64,000 bases of DNA from Martensiomyces pterosporus. Lineage: Eukaryota; Kickxellomycota; Kickxellomycetes; Kickxellales; Kickxellaceae. Below the pieces are notes generated by a model. That model was not told the origin of the DNA. It worked only from the letters and a program-made list of their open reading frames with translations, and made no database searches. Position 1 is the first letter of the stretch, and every line of letters starts with the position of its first letter. The translations under genes and the position numbers were made by a program. Of this stretch, positions 1-11,129 are shown in pieces. The stretch spans positions 104,310-168,309 of the forward strand of contig MU603930.1 in assembly GCA_025201845.1 (NCBI GenBank), in the 5' to 3' direction.

Positions 1-1479
1 AGCCGCCTTGCCTTTGACTCGGACATCCAGCTGTCCAACCTGTTCTACATCGAGCAGCTGCTGACGAGTGGCCCCGGGACAGACGATGAAGAGGCGCCAG
101 TCAGTGTGTTTGCGGGCGAGGACAGGCAGCGCATTGCTGACGAGGTCCTTCCTTCTGTTGCTAGCATCATCCAGCACTGCAAGGCGTCCAAGGCCGTCGC
201 AATCAAACTCCTTCGTCGCTCGGGCGAGCTCAGGGGGGCTGGCCTTGCTGCAGACAGCCAGCTCTTTGAGCAGGCCAGCCAGCTGCAGCAGGCCAGCAAG
301 GAGCTCGGCGAATACAGCATTCGCGTGCGCGCTACTATCCAGGGCTACTTTGCTGCTGCCGCAGCTGCCTTGTCCGAAAGCGCGGCTGCCGACAACGACA
401 GCGCCGTAGAGACAGGCGGCCCCGCGCACGCCGCCGCTGTTAGTCTCGCCAGGCTGCAGCAGGACCTGGGCAGCATCACACAGGACGTGTTTGGCGCTAG
501 CGATGCGACTGCGATGGGTCTGGCGCTTGGCGCCTCCCAGAAACTCACCAAGGAGCTGGGATCGGTGCTTGCACTGGCCAACGGCAGCGAGCACACGCCA
601 AAGGTCGAGCTGGGCGAGGCGCCATGGGTCAGGAGAGCCATGCAGTTCAAGGCCAGCCTGGTGCAGAACGCCGATGTCGAGAAGCGCACTGAGGCGCTGA
701 ATGAAGAGATCATCAGTCTTGCGCGCGAGCTCAAGCTGCGCGACCAGGCGATCCAGGAGTACAGCGTCAAGACCGAGATGCTCGAGAAGCGCACCGAGAC
801 GATGAAGAGGCAGTCGGAGCAAGTGGCGCAGCTGCAGAAGCTCCTTGACAGCGCCAAGGCGAAGGAGGCCACGTATGAGGAGGCCATCGAGAGCTTGCAG
901 AGCGAAGTGGACGGCCTGGAGCGCGAGCACCGCAAGCTCAAGCAGTCGGCTGCTGCTGCTAAATCGGCTGCTGCTGCGGGCGACTACTCGGCGTCGGGGC
1001 ATGGGGCTTCGGGGCCGCTGCCCACGGACCTGCTTGGTCTGCGGAGCAAGATCGAGACGCTGCAGGAGTCCGTTGGGTATCTGCGCAAGGAAAATGCTCA
1101 CTTGCGCGCCAGATACCTGTACAGGGAGGAGTCGATCTCGCTGCTCAGCCAGCCGCTTGTGCGCGCCGCCCAGTCGCCAAAGAGTGCCGAGGTCGCCCAG
1201 GCTGCCAGAGAGGCAAAGCTGATTGTCAAGGAGGCCTGCCGCCTCGCTGCCATGCCCAAGCTCGTCAGGCTTGCGCCCACTCGGACCGAGGATCGGGCGG
1301 CGCCTGGGCAGACCCCCGCTTGGCAGCCACTGAGGTCGAGGCCGCAGTTCGACCTGTATCGCCAGCAGACTCTGGCGCAGTCGCTCAAGCACCGCGCGGA
1401 GCTCGTGCAGCAGCGCCTGCAGGACATTACCAGGTATCCGGCACTTGCCGCCAGCCAGATCGCACCGGTTGTCCACTGA
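1..1479 (+). CDS. Dynactin p150-Glued subunit, C-terminal part (5' truncated by window edge)
   Basis: This is the C-terminal half or so of the large dynactin subunit, the dynein cofactor that links the motor to microtubules and cargo. The frame is open from base 1 to the TGA at 1477-1479, giving 492 residues; the start and the CAP-Gly domain lie outside the window. A helical region comes first, containing DRQRIADEVLPSV and then APWVRRAMQFKASLVQNAD. A long coiled coil follows (EALNEEIISLARELKLRDQA, TMKRQSEQVAQLQKLLDSAK), and then a less regular tail. This order matches the dynactin family domain of fungal p150 (NIP100/Ssm4) as I know it. It runs tail to tail with the next gene, whose stop lies 139 nt away. 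No intron is needed in this part. Confidence 0.88.
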   Translation, partial: SRLAFDSDIQLSNLFYIEQLLTSGPGTDDEEAPVSVFAGEDRQRIADEVLPSVASIIQHCKASKAVAIKLLRRSGELRGAGLAADSQLFEQASQLQQASKELGEYSIRVRATIQGYFAAAAAALSESAAADNDSAVETGGPAHAAAVSLARLQQDLGSITQDVFGASDATAMGLALGASQKLTKELGSVLALANGSEHTPKVELGEAPWVRRAMQFKASLVQNADVEKRTEALNEEIISLARELKLRDQAIQEYSVKTEMLEKRTETMKRQSEQVAQLQKLLDSAKAKEATYEEAIESLQSEVDGLEREHRKLKQSAAAAKSAAAAGDYSASGHGASGPLPTDLLGLRSKIETLQESVGYLRKENAHLRARYLYREESISLLSQPLVRAAQSPKSAEVAQAAREAKLIVKEACRLAAMPKLVRLAPTRTEDRAAPGQTPAWQPLRSRPQFDLYRQQTLAQSLKHRAELVQQRLQDITRYPALAASQIAPVVH

Positions 1480-1618
1480 GTTTTCATGTTCCATTTCTAT
1501 GCTTTCGCCTTTGCTCTCACTTCTACATCCACGTCCGCTTTTGCAGTGCTCTTTTCTCTAGCAGAATGCATTCTTTTTTATTTTGTTTTGTTTTGCAGAT
1601 GAGTGCGGGGTGCGCCGT

Positions 1619-2159
1619 TCATGCTGCTGCATGGCCAAGGAAGTCTAGGGTGTATATGACGATGCGGCCGTAGAAATCCGTGCTCGAGCTGAACAAGACC
1701 TTGATGCGTGTCCTCTCCACGGATTGCTCAGGCCCTGGCAGTGCGAGCCGCTGCAGCTTGTTGTTGTCGTCCGGGTGAAGTGCACACACCCTGGTGCCCT
1801 TTGTGGCATCGATTAGTTCCGTGTCCTTGCCGACAAAGCCGCCCTGGAACTGGATGTGGATCTCGCTCAGGCAGACCGGCGTGTCAAACTCGACCAGGAT
1901 GTACTGCGGCGACCCTTGCTCGGAGTTCCAGCATGTCTCGGTGCTGCCGTCGATAAGGTTCTTTTTGCCGTAGGACCTGGCGTCGCGGTTGAGCACCGAG
2001 CTTACTCTACAGCATCAAGCAGTGGCAGTGCAAGCAACAAAGGCGTGTTAGCGGCCTCGATGAACAGAGCAGCAGTGGGTGTCTCTTGGTGTCAGCTGGC
2101 AGCAGGCGCACGCCGTGTGCTTACTTGTAGTTTGATATATGGCCAACGAGAGACTCCAT
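1619..2159 (-). CDS. NR2C2AP-like protein with F5/8 type C (galactose-binding-like) fold
   Basis: This is a two-exon gene encoding 140 residues. Exon 1 is 2125-2159 and exon 2 is 1619-2006; the 118-nt GT-AG intron has a CTAAC branch site. The join gives NYKVSSVLNRDARSYGKK, which aligns with the human NR2C2AP start (RVSSVLNR...FGKKHL). Further family signatures are LIDGSTETCWNSEQGSPQ, IHIQFQGGFVG and TDFYGRIVIYTLDFLG. The whole protein is a single discoidin/F5-8C-like beta sandwich, the usual size for this family. In animals it binds the nuclear receptor TR4; fungi lack that receptor, so the role here is unknown. The gene diverges from the MetAP gene, with 288 nt between the two start codons. 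The join rests on homology, frame and splice sites. Confidence 0.85.
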
Positions 2160-2447
2160 ATGTGCGCGATTGCAAAGTGGCAAGTGCTTGAATGAGGCAA
2201 AAGGACGACTGGGCCAAGCAGCGCTGCAGCCGCAGCAAAGCCGAAATTCGCAGAGCCGCTTGGAGGAAGAAAAAAAAAACGCAACCCGGCCAGAGCCGCA
2301 CATTTCCCCAAATTTGCTCCAAGCTCCTTTCCCTTCTGCCTTTGCCCTCAAGCTAATATTTTCTTGTTTTTATCTGGCTAGACTTCTGCTGTCAATTGCA
2401 CCAGGATAGAGGCAACAACCAAGCAACTGGGTTTTACTACTGAGAAA

Positions 2448-3554
2448 ATGGGCGGACTCGAGAATCATACATGTCAGGCTGCTGGCTGCGACAACCCCGC
2501 AAAGCTCCAGTGCCCCACCTGCGTCAAGCTCGAAATCTCGGGCTCGTTCTTCTGCTCGCAGGATTGCTTCCGCAGGAGCTGGGCCGAGCACAAGCAGACG
2601 CACCAGGTGAGCAGCCCCAAGGCCACATACAACCCGTTCCCCAGCTACCCGTACACGGGCTCCCTGCGCCCCGTCTACCCGCTGTCGCCCCGCAGAGAGG
2701 TTCCGGCCGACATCCCGCGCCCCGACTACGCCGATGCCCCCGGAGGCGCATCGAAGCTGGAGCAGAGCTACGGAAACGCGCAGATCAACGCCATGAACCC
2801 CGAGGAAATCGAGACCATGCGCCGCGTGTGCCGCCTGGGCCGCGAGGTGCTTGACACTGCGGCGAGCGCTCTGCGTGTGGGAATCACCACCGATGAAATC
2901 GATCGCATTGTCCACGAGGCCACGATTGCGCGCAAGGCGTACCCCTCGCCTCTGGGGTACTACGAGTTCCCCAAGAGCGTGTGCACGAGCATCAACGAGG
3001 TCATCTGCCACGGCATCCCCGACCAGCGCACGCTCCAGGACGGCGACATCATCAACATCGACATCTCCCTGTACAAGGACGGGTTCCACGCCGATCTGAA
3101 CGAGACCTACTTCATCGGCAACGTCGACGAGCAGGGGCGCAAGCTTGTGGAGACTACGCGCGAGTGCCTCCAGCATGCCATCGACATGTGCAAGCCGGGC
3201 GTCAGGTACCGCGACTTGGGCTCGGCCATCGAGAAGCACGCAAGGGCGAATGGGTTCTCCGTCGTGCGCACGTACTGCGGCCACGGCGTGGGCAAGATGT
3301 TCCACTGCGCACCCAATGTGCCCCACTACGCGAAGAACAAGGCCATTGGGATCATGAAGCCCGGCCATGTGTTCACCATCGAGCCCATGATCAACGAGGG
3401 CAGGTACAACGACCAGACCTGGAGGGACAACTGGACCGCCGTCACCGTCGATGGCAAGCGCAGCGCCCAGTTCGAGCATGGCATTCTCATCACGGAGACT
3501 GGGTGCGAGGTCCTGACCCGCCGCCTTGAAAGCTCGCCTGGGTCGCAGCACTGA
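2448..3554 (+). CDS. MAP1: Methionine aminopeptidase 1
   Basis: This cytosolic, ribosome-associated enzyme removes the initiator methionine from nascent proteins. The single exon encodes 368 residues, normal for type 1 eukaryotic MetAP. An N-terminal zinc finger has Cys 9, 14, 22, 25, 36 and 40 and His 48 and 52, the MYND-like finger that targets MetAP1 to ribosomes. The catalytic pita-bread domain follows. The five metal ligands are visible: D205 (INIDIS), D216 (HADLNETY), H286 (KMFHCAPN), E312 (FTIEPM) and E343 (QFEHGILIT). Other active-site histidines are H189 (CHGIPD) and H279 (CGHGVG). The ATG at 2448 is the first in frame and gives the complete finger. The stop overlaps an A-rich AATAAA-like sequence (TGAATAAAAAA), so the 3' UTR may be very short. 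Confidence 0.96.
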   Translation: MGGLENHTCQAAGCDNPAKLQCPTCVKLEISGSFFCSQDCFRRSWAEHKQTHQVSSPKATYNPFPSYPYTGSLRPVYPLSPRREVPADIPRPDYADAPGGASKLEQSYGNAQINAMNPEEIETMRRVCRLGREVLDTAASALRVGITTDEIDRIVHEATIARKAYPSPLGYYEFPKSVCTSINEVICHGIPDQRTLQDGDIINIDISLYKDGFHADLNETYFIGNVDEQGRKLVETTRECLQHAIDMCKPGVRYRDLGSAIEKHARANGFSVVRTYCGHGVGKMFHCAPNVPHYAKNKAIGIMKPGHVFTIEPMINEGRYNDQTWRDNWTAVTVDGKRSAQFEHGILITETGCEVLTRRLESSPGSQH

Positions 3555-3761
3555 ATAAAAAAAAACTGTACTTTGTGCGTGCTGCTGCCCGGCTCGAGAA
3601 TCCCTGCTTCTGGCCCCAGGCGTCCACGCGATCCAACCCATTTTATAGCTGTTTTTGGAGGTGCTACATAAACTTTGCCCTGAAAAGCCGCGATCGGCCC
3701 CAGCAAGAAAAGCCTATTCTCAGCTCTTAAGCAAGACCAGCGGAGCCACATTCAATTTGCG

Positions 3762-4617
3762 ATGGTAAGAAACGGTGCATGCATGCTGCGAACCGACGGA
3801 GCGAGCCTACCGCCCCCAGAGAACCAGTCTACTGACGTGTCCCCACGCGCCCTGCATCTGCTTGCATTCTTGCGGTGTGTAGTCTAGACAGGAGCTGCTC
3901 TCGCCAGAGGGCCTTCGCGTTGATGGGCGGCGCGCCAACGAGCTTCGCAGGATCTCGTGCCGCGCATCGGTCCTCAACACCGCGGATGGATCGTCGTACT
4001 ACGAGCAGGGAAACACAAAGGTGCTAGTCGCCGTCTACGGGCCACGCGAGCCGCGGGCCAGGTCGCAGGTCCAGCACGACCGGGCAGCCATCAACGTCGA
4101 GTTCAACGTGGCGCCGTTTAGCACCAGCGAGCGGAGAAAGCGGTCGAAGGGCGACAAGCGTCTTTTGGAGATTGCCTCGTTCGTCAGGCAGACGTTCGAG
4201 GGCGTGATACAGACTGCAGTGTACCCGCGCTCCCAGATCGACATTTACATTCACTTGCTCCAGCACGACGGTGGCACACTCGAGACGTGCATCAACGCGG
4301 CCACCCTGGCTCTTGTCGACGCTGGGATTTCGATGGTGGACTATGTGTGTGCGTGCACTGCGGGATTCATCGACGAGACGCCTGTCCTCGACTTGAACTT
4401 TGTCGAGGAGTCGTCGATTGAAACACCCGACCTCACGGTTGCTGTTCTGCCGAGAACCGGCAGGATTGCGCTGCTGCAGATGGAGTCCAGGCTGCACTCG
4501 TCAAAACTCGAGGGCGTCATGGATCTTGCCACGGAGGGGTGCAGACACATCCACAAGAAGCTCGACCAGGCCGTGCTTGCTGCTGCCAGCGATTTGGCGG
4601 AGAAGCTCAGTCACTAG
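3762..4617 (+). CDS. RRP41: Exosome complex component RRP41 (SKI6), RNase PH fold
   Basis: This is a subunit of the hexameric RNase-PH ring of the nuclear and cytoplasmic RNA exosome. The proposed CDS joins 3762-3764 (the ATG alone) to 3892-4617, giving 242 residues. The 127-nt intron starts GTAAGA, ends ACAG and carries CTGAC about 55 nt before the acceptor. The result begins MELLSPEGLRVDGRR, matching yeast and human RRP41 (E-L/I-x-S-x-x-G-x-R-x-DGRR). It continues ADGSSYYEQGNTKVLVAVYG and ends in an RNase PH C-terminal lobe (MVDYVCACTAGF, EGCRHIHKKLD). No in-frame ATG was found in the intron: the one reading from near 3778 meets a stop at 3885. As in other eukaryotes the ring subunit is expected to be catalytically inactive. 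A start-codon-only exon is unusual but is the simplest reading. Confidence 0.88.
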
Positions 4618-4678
4618 GCGCAGCCATAGCTTTTCTTTCCGGTTGCCACAGCCAGCCACACCAAAATACACTGCCGAG

Positions 4679-4688
4679 TATATAAATA
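4679..4688 (+). promoter_or_regulatory. TATA-box-like element upstream of TRAPPC8
   Basis: TATATAAATA lies about 225 nt before the proposed TRAPPC8 ATG and 60 nt after the RRP41 stop. It is the best TATA match in this short gap. Its use is inferred only from position; part of it could instead lie in the RRP41 3' UTR. Confidence 0.3.
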
Positions 4689-4911
4689 GGCGCACTAGCC
4701 AGCATGTGCATTGCTCCTTGACCTGCGCACGTCACAGTGGCAAACGCGGACCCTGTTTGGGGCTCTTGCTTCTCCTCCGCCGCCGCTCCCCTTGCTTTCT
4801 ATATTTGCGACTCTTTCAATTCAGTGCTTGTTCCTTTCTTTTCATCCTTTTCTCTCGTTTTCCCTGCTGAATCTGCATTTCGCCACCCCGAAGCTGGCGT
4901 CTAGAAAAGTA

Positions 4912-7900
4912 ATGCCAAGAGCAAGCTTGGCGCAGAAAAAGGATTTCGTGGCAAAGGCGCTCTGCCCGCGCATTCTTGTCGCATCGTCATCGGGAGTAGA
5001 GGATGCGTGTCGCGCAAGCAGCTTTGACTCGCTGGCAGACATGCTCGCTCCATTTGGCCAGGACATCTCTGCACAAAGTAAGCCTGCCAACAGCCCCAGT
5101 GCTCCTAAACCTTGACGTGCATTTCAGCCATCGCAGCTCATGCTGTTCCTATGGCAGCTGCCCTCACGACTGGCTCGCTCTTGTTCTGCGCTCCACGCTT
5201 GCCTATGTAGTCACGATACAGGACGGACAAGGAGCGCCATACTTTTTGGACAAGATCAATGTCAAGTTTGTCACTGACTTTCGTATAGAGAAGCAGCTTG
5301 TCAGCGGGCCCGAAGTCGATGAGCTGGTGCACAGGAGCATTGCTGGTGATGCGGAGCGCATAGACCCGTCGTTCTTAACAGCCACTGGCATTGATATGGC
5401 TGCTGTCTCTGCAGAGGAGCCCAGCGCATGGGCGCCATGGTACACGCTGTTTCGGCAGCAGTGGGTAAGCATGGCGCAGCCATCGGAGCATGAGTCGTTC
5501 ATGCACCCAGTGGCGTGCTTTCTGGCTGCGTCGGCATCCGAGGTCGATCCTGTGGGCACACTCAAGGACCTTCAGACCCATCCCGCCGTCCAGAGGGTGC
5601 AGAACCAGAGCTTCAGCGGTAGCTCGGTGCTGATGTATTACATGCTGGTGCACGACGAGCGGGACACCGCAGCGATGCAGACGGTCGACTATAAGTTCGA
5701 CCAGGTGCGCAAGACGTTTGGCCAAAACTGCTCGCTGCTCAGAATAAACTCAAATACGGACCTGCTGGACATTGACGACAGCGACCGGTCCAAGATCTCG
5801 AGCATCTGGAGTGGCAGCCTGGCTACAACGCTCCCACTCACGCCGCAGCCCGAGAGGGCCTATGGCGCGATGCTGACCATGCGCGATGTGGCCACGCTGA
5901 AGGACGCCGTCAAGCAGGCGATGGTCCGCAGCGTTGTGCCGCACATGCAGTACATTATCCGCGTGCTGAGCGACCAGACCGCGAGCCAGAGGCGCGGGCT
6001 CACCGGACGCCTGTTTTCTGCTGGCCGGCGGTACTTTGGCACATCGGCCAGAGTCAGCAGCACGCTCACTGGAGTCGACGGAGACACATACTTCAAGTAC
6101 GACTCGCCGGAGGCGATGATGCGCAAATTGGCCGACTACTCGTTCATGCTCAAAGACTTTAGGTTCGCGCAGTCCGTGTACCAGGTCGCACGTCGCGACT
6201 TCCAGTCGGAAAAGGCGTGGAAGTGCTATGCAGGTGCGCAGGAGATGGTCGGCCTATGCAAGCTTATGTGGGAGGTGCAGGCCACAAAGGCCGAGTTTGA
6301 CAGCAACTTTGAGGACGCCATCGCCATGTATCTACACAAGACGCATGTGCCCCGCCAATTTCTTGCTGTCCGGTGCATTGTACTCTACTACGAGCTGCTG
6401 AAGCACCACAAAATGTACTCGTACGCTCCAGGCGCGCTTTCTAGAACCCCAAGCAGCTTCACATCGCTGTTTGCGCTGATGAACGAGCAGGCTGCCTACT
6501 CGCTGCTCAAGCTGTCGCCGCGCCCTGAAGTGCGCAAATTCTCATTCTACGCCATGATCGCTGCCCAGTCGTACCAAAAGGCAGAGATGGGCGAGCCTGC
6601 TCACAGGTGCTTCAGGATGGTGCGCTTAACGCTGGGCGTGCCCCGTGAGGTGCGCAGAATCGCCGGCGAGGGGGACAGCGAGGCCGATGCAGCGCAGGCA
6701 GGCAGTGCGCAGGAGCCCGGTTCTTCGGAAGCCGAGAGCATCACAGCTAGGTCAAGCTGGGCCGCTATCGACTCTTACATCAACCACGAGCTCGGGCGAC
6801 AGTGCGTGGCAGCGCAGAGCTATGACGAGGCCTTCCAGTACTTCCTGGCGCTCATGGGCGACGACAAGGTGCCGCCCACGCTTCAGTCAAAGTACTTGCA
6901 GGAGCTGCTTCAGCTCTTCTTGGAGAGCGGCGACAGATCAGCCATCCATGGCGACGACAGCAGGCACCCGAGCAGCATCGAGCTCTCCCTGCCCGTCATT
7001 GACCCAAACATGGCTCGTGTCATCATGTCGCCCAACCTAGAGGGCGAGGATGGAATGTACGAGTGGCGCCTGGATGGAGCCATGCCTACCGCTGCGGATG
7101 GCGGCGCAGACAGCAAGTTCCAGCGCTGCTGCTCTGTTAGCGAGACAGTAGCGGTGCTCCTCGTCGTGTCCAACCCGCTGACCATTGGCGTCACTCTCAA
7201 CAATTTCACACTGGAGTGCGAATTTGTCGCCGATGCTGGCAACAGCGATGGCCAGCAGAATGCTGAGCTGCCCTATGAGGTGACAACAGTGCAGTCGGTC
7301 GTTCTTGAGGGCGGCCAGACGACGATGGTGACAGTGCAGATTGTGCCTCGCCAGCCTGGCCAGCTGTCAATATTGGGTGCAAAGTACCTGCTCTGCGACA
7401 TCCTACCAACATTCAAGTCGCTCAAGCTGCCAGGCAGGCGCCTTAACGATACAAAGGAGCAGATGATGCAGCGCGCTTATGCGCCAGACACCACGCTTCG
7501 GTTCCGCGTTGATCCTGACCTGCCGCACCTGCAAATAGCGCTAGAGGGATTCCCCGACACGCTGATGAGCGGATCTATGCACCGGGCCAGTGTTTGCATA
7601 TCGAACTGTGGCGAGCTCCCCTGTCGCAATGTCGCTCTCTGGCTGTCCCATCCATCGTTTTTCGACATCAAGGCGCCGCGCATGGGCCAGGAAGAAGGCG
7701 GAGCGCAGGATGACGCTGGCAGCAGCAGCGGCGAGAGCGACGGCAGGGTGATGTACGAGCCCTCGTCAGACATCAAGCCTGTCGAACAGCTGCAGGTGCC
7801 AAACACGCTTCAGAACTGCTCAGCGCTCACGCTGGTTGGTCAGCCAGCTGGCTCCGCTTCGTCGCAGTCCTTGAACGCCGGCTCTGGCAGCAGCGGTCAA

Positions 7901-9349
7901 GCGGGAAGCGACCATTTTGCACCGGCCAGCAGCCTTGACCCTGGAGAAAGCCTCACGGTGCCTGTGTGGATTCGAGGCGATCGAGTTGGCGCGCATACCC
8001 TCAGCATGTGCATCGGCGCAAGCTCTAGCCTGGCTGACCCCAAGCTCAGCAAGGGGCGGCGTGCTGGCAGCGAATCGCGCACTATGCGCTCACGCAAGTT
8101 CGACATTGATCTGCTAGTTACGCCCTCTTTGCGCGTCAACGCGTTTGTACGTCCGAGCATCAAGTCGCCGTCTGAGCGGCTGCTTGGGATTGAGGTCGAG
8201 AACATGCAGGCTGACTTGCAGATCCAGCTCGTTCAGACAACCTTCTCTAGCGGGTACTATGAGCTCGTGCCGCTATCAGCACCAAAGCAGTCGAGCGAGG
8301 CGGTGCTGGTCGGCCCGCAGCAGACAGTCAGCCTAATGTTCCGTGCACGCCCGTTTGGCCAGGCTGTACAAAGCCAGGCTGAAAAGATGCAGTCGCGTGC
8401 ATTGCCGGAGCTGTTCACCGTCGATGCTCTGCGCCAGTACATCTACTCGAACGAGAAGCCCTCTGCAGCGCCAGGCCCAGTCGACCTTGTCTATAGCAAT
8501 AGTGTTCTGGCCGAGCAGGGAGTCGACTGTGTGCACTCGTCGCTCCACAGCTACATAATGCGCACCCAGGCCCACAGACGGCGCAGTGCACTGCGCACAA
8601 ACTTCCCGCTGATCCCCGAGGAGTCCCACCCTTATCTGTTCCCTTTGTTTGAGACATTCGGGATTGACTTTGTTCTTTTCTGGCGCGAAGTGGGCGGCTC
8701 TCTCCGCTCCGGCCACCACTCGATCACTGGGATTGACCTCGGCGTGCCTCACGACTACATCACAGAGGCGCTGACTCCGCCAAGCCAGGGTGCTGCGCGC
8801 ACTCTGTTGGCCGAGTCGATGCAAGAGCGCGATGCACTGATCCAGAGCATCGCAAACAGGCCGTCCGCTGCCGTGGCTCGCAGCGAGCGCCCGCTGGATG
8901 TCTCCATATCGGTGACGTCCGTCGAGGAAAAAACGGCCATGGGCTCGCCTACTCTGTATGTCGCAGACGCAGTTATCTCCGTATATAACAACTCTTGGCG
9001 GCATGCGTACGACTTTGTGCTAGACCTCCTCTCTCCGGCAGATCTGGACTCGCTTGTACCAGCTGGGGTCAGGCTTGATTACTCGGGTTCGCGGTCGGCC
9101 TGGTCGTGGTTTGGCGAGACAAAGCACTCGCTGTCTGTCCAGCCACACCGGCTTGTGGAGGTTCGTGCCATGCTGGCTTGCTACGCGCCAGGTGTGGTGG
9201 ACATTGGGCTCTGGAGGCTGGAGGCACGGGCGCTGCCGCCGTCCTGCGAAGCGAGCCCTAGCAACATTCCTTCATTCTACAGCTCGAAGAGCTCAGAGTG
9301 CGTTCTTTATCCACTGCAGCCGCACTTTGTGTTTGTTGGCGCCAAGTAA
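4912..9349 (+). CDS. TRS85: TRAPP III subunit TRAPPC8 / Trs85
   Basis: This is the TRAPPIII-specific subunit that directs the Ypt1/Rab1 exchange factor to autophagy and early Golgi membranes. It has two exons, 4912-5077 and 5211-9349, giving 1434 residues; TRAPPC8 proteins are typically long, and human is about 1435. The 133-nt intron (GTAAGC...TATGTAG) joins at phase 1 to give QDISAQITIQDGQGAPYFLD. That restores the family's N-terminal layout: LADMLAPFG, a strand, then INVKFVTDF. Family signatures follow: VLMYYMLVHDE, FGQNCSLLRINS, TYFKYDSPEAMMRKLADYSF and WKCYAGAQEMVGLCK. A helical-repeat middle is followed by a beta-rich C-terminus. The ATG at 4912 is the first in frame; upstream the frame holds only non-ATG codons. 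The 3' end lies 36 nt from the convergent SurE gene. Confidence 0.92.
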
Positions 9350-9385
9350 TTTAGAGCTTTGTTCTGCACTCAATGAACTCTTTCA

Positions 9386-10735
9386 CTACGAAGCAAAATT
9401 GAATCCAAGACTGGACCACAGCGCCTCGCAGTTAGCGCTGCCTAGGGACTGGAGCTCCGGTCTGAGCGGAGTTACGCTGATAAATCTATGGCGGACCGCC
9501 CAAGAGTCGGTCCCGGGACCAGATACCTTGTTGGTGGGTGCAGATGACGAAAACACAAACTCCAAACCGCTGCTGCCATCCTCAGCAGTGTCGGCGGTGG
9601 TTTCGCTGCACTTGCGGGCAGCCGGATCTTCGCCGTCGCCAATGGCCAAAGCAGCATTCGTCTCTCCAGCGGCACCTGCAGTCTTAATGTGCAGACCAGT
9701 CACAGGGTTGATGCTCGCGTCGTAGTTGGTGTCGCTGGTCTTTCTGTACAAGGATCCAAAGCGCGAGCGGCCCATGGCTGTCAGGTACACAGGGCGATCA
9801 GCCACGTCCACCAACGGCACGTTGATGTTGAAGACGCCCGCGCCGCAAGTGCCCCACATGTCTGCCTGCCACAGCCTGTCCAGAACACTGCATGCCATTG
9901 CACACGCGTTTTGCGTTTTGGCCGGCGAGATATCGCGGTTGTAAAATGCAAAAGACAAGGCCGCTGCGCATGTGCCATTCAGCGCTGCTTCCATTGCTGC
10001 TCCAAGCGTTCCTGACGCAAATGCGCATGTGCTACATGTGTAAAAAGCAGAACAACAGCGTGTGTGAACAGCCATGTCTTTCGTGGAATGCACTTTTGAG
10101 CCACTCGCTTGTTCCGCTGCACACGCAGGCTGCACTTACTTTGCAACATTGCTGCCCAGGTTTGGCCCGGAGATCTAAGCTTGAAAAAGACAGCGGAGTG
10201 GAAATGCATCCATGCTCAGTCCAGCACATTCGCCAGCCCATGACCAAATAAAAACATCCGCGGAAATCATGTTTCTTCAGAAGCCAGCGACAACATACCA
10301 CAAGATCAATGTCTGCAAACAGGTGATGCAGCGCAATGTTGACGCAGCTGGCAGGGGTGCCTGTTGCCAGGTACCAGCACTCGTCGACGTCATCGCCGCT
10401 GCCATCCTTTGTCGGGGGCTTGTATTTCTCCAACGCCACGGTTTCGTTCACCAAAAGCGCCTTTCCAATCCATGAGCGCTGGTTCGACGGGATACACACC
10501 CTATGCCAGCCAGCATGTTAGCAGCACGCTGATTATCCAGTCAGCCCGATGCATCCCACTAGCAGCCACGGAGAAAGGAAGAAAAAAAAAAAAAGCAAGG
10601 CCACGCTTACTTTGTTCTCCAGCCCAGACTGTGGTGCAGTGCACCCACAAATGCCTCAATGAACGGGCTCTCCTCGCCAGGCGGCCCGTCGTCGTTGGTA
10701 ATGAGAACGGTTGGTATCCTCCGCTTGTCCGGCAT
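9386..10735 (-). CDS. SurE-family phosphatase/nucleotidase (Pby1-type SurE domain)
   Basis: SurE enzymes are metal-dependent phosphatases acting on nucleoside monophosphates. The gene has four exons: 10611-10735, 10299-10500, 10140-10174 and 9386-10031. Its introns are 110, 124 and 108 nt. Total length is 335 residues. Exon 1 carries the metal-binding LITNDDGPPGEE. Exon 2 has KVCIPSNQRSWIGKAL and TPASCVNIALHHL, ending in DIDLV. Exon 3 is a 35-nt mini-exon that supplies ISGPNLGSNVA. Exon 4 continues NTCAFASGTLGAAMEAAL and LSFAFYNRDI. Every junction keeps frame and rebuilds a continuous SurE fold, with Asn and Asp ligands present. In yeast the SurE domain is fused to a tubulin-tyrosine-ligase-like domain (PBY1); no such domain follows here. 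The C-terminal 100 residues are less conserved. Confidence 0.88.
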
Positions 10736-11129
10736 TGGGCGCAAAATCACTAGGAAGAGTGTTGGAGATATTGACGGCAAGTGAGCTAAAAGCCTGCATC
10801 AAAGTAGAGAAGAAGCGCACCGCAGCGCTGTGAACCACAGAGTGGATAGCGATGGCTGCTGCCACTGGACAGCGTGCCAATCTGCACTAATCACAGGAGC
10901 TCCAGCTCTAGATGGCGGCTAATACTTCGTGTCGCAGGGGCTTATATGGCGTTTACGCAGCAGCCATGTGTAACAGCTTCTGGACCACTTAAATCACCGA
11001 GAGCGGCGCTGTTCTGGATATGCAGACCTGCGCACATGTAGCATCGGTTGAGGGATGGTAGTGTATCAATAGAAAACTGGTGGACAAAAAAAACCCAAAT
11101 AGAAAGGAGTGACCGCACTGAAAAGGCGC
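10736..11129. other. Intergenic region between POM152 3' end and SurE 5' end
   Basis: This is the promoter side of the SurE gene and the downstream side of POM152, both minus-strand. A-rich runs occur near 11087-11105. I see no convincing ORF, RNA gene or repeat. Confidence 0.5.

Noticed and set aside
2370..3641. 423-codon minus-strand frame opposite methionine aminopeptidase
   Set aside because: It is antisense to a strongly conserved gene, and its Val/Ala/His/Arg-rich translation is typical of reverse-complement shadows.
5003..5210. Unspliced N-terminal extension of TRAPPC8, and alternative acceptor at 5125-5127
   Set aside because: The unspliced frame begins with non-homologous sequence. 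The 5127 acceptor leads to a TAG at 5208-5210. The acceptor at 5208-5210 fits phase and restores the family N-terminus.
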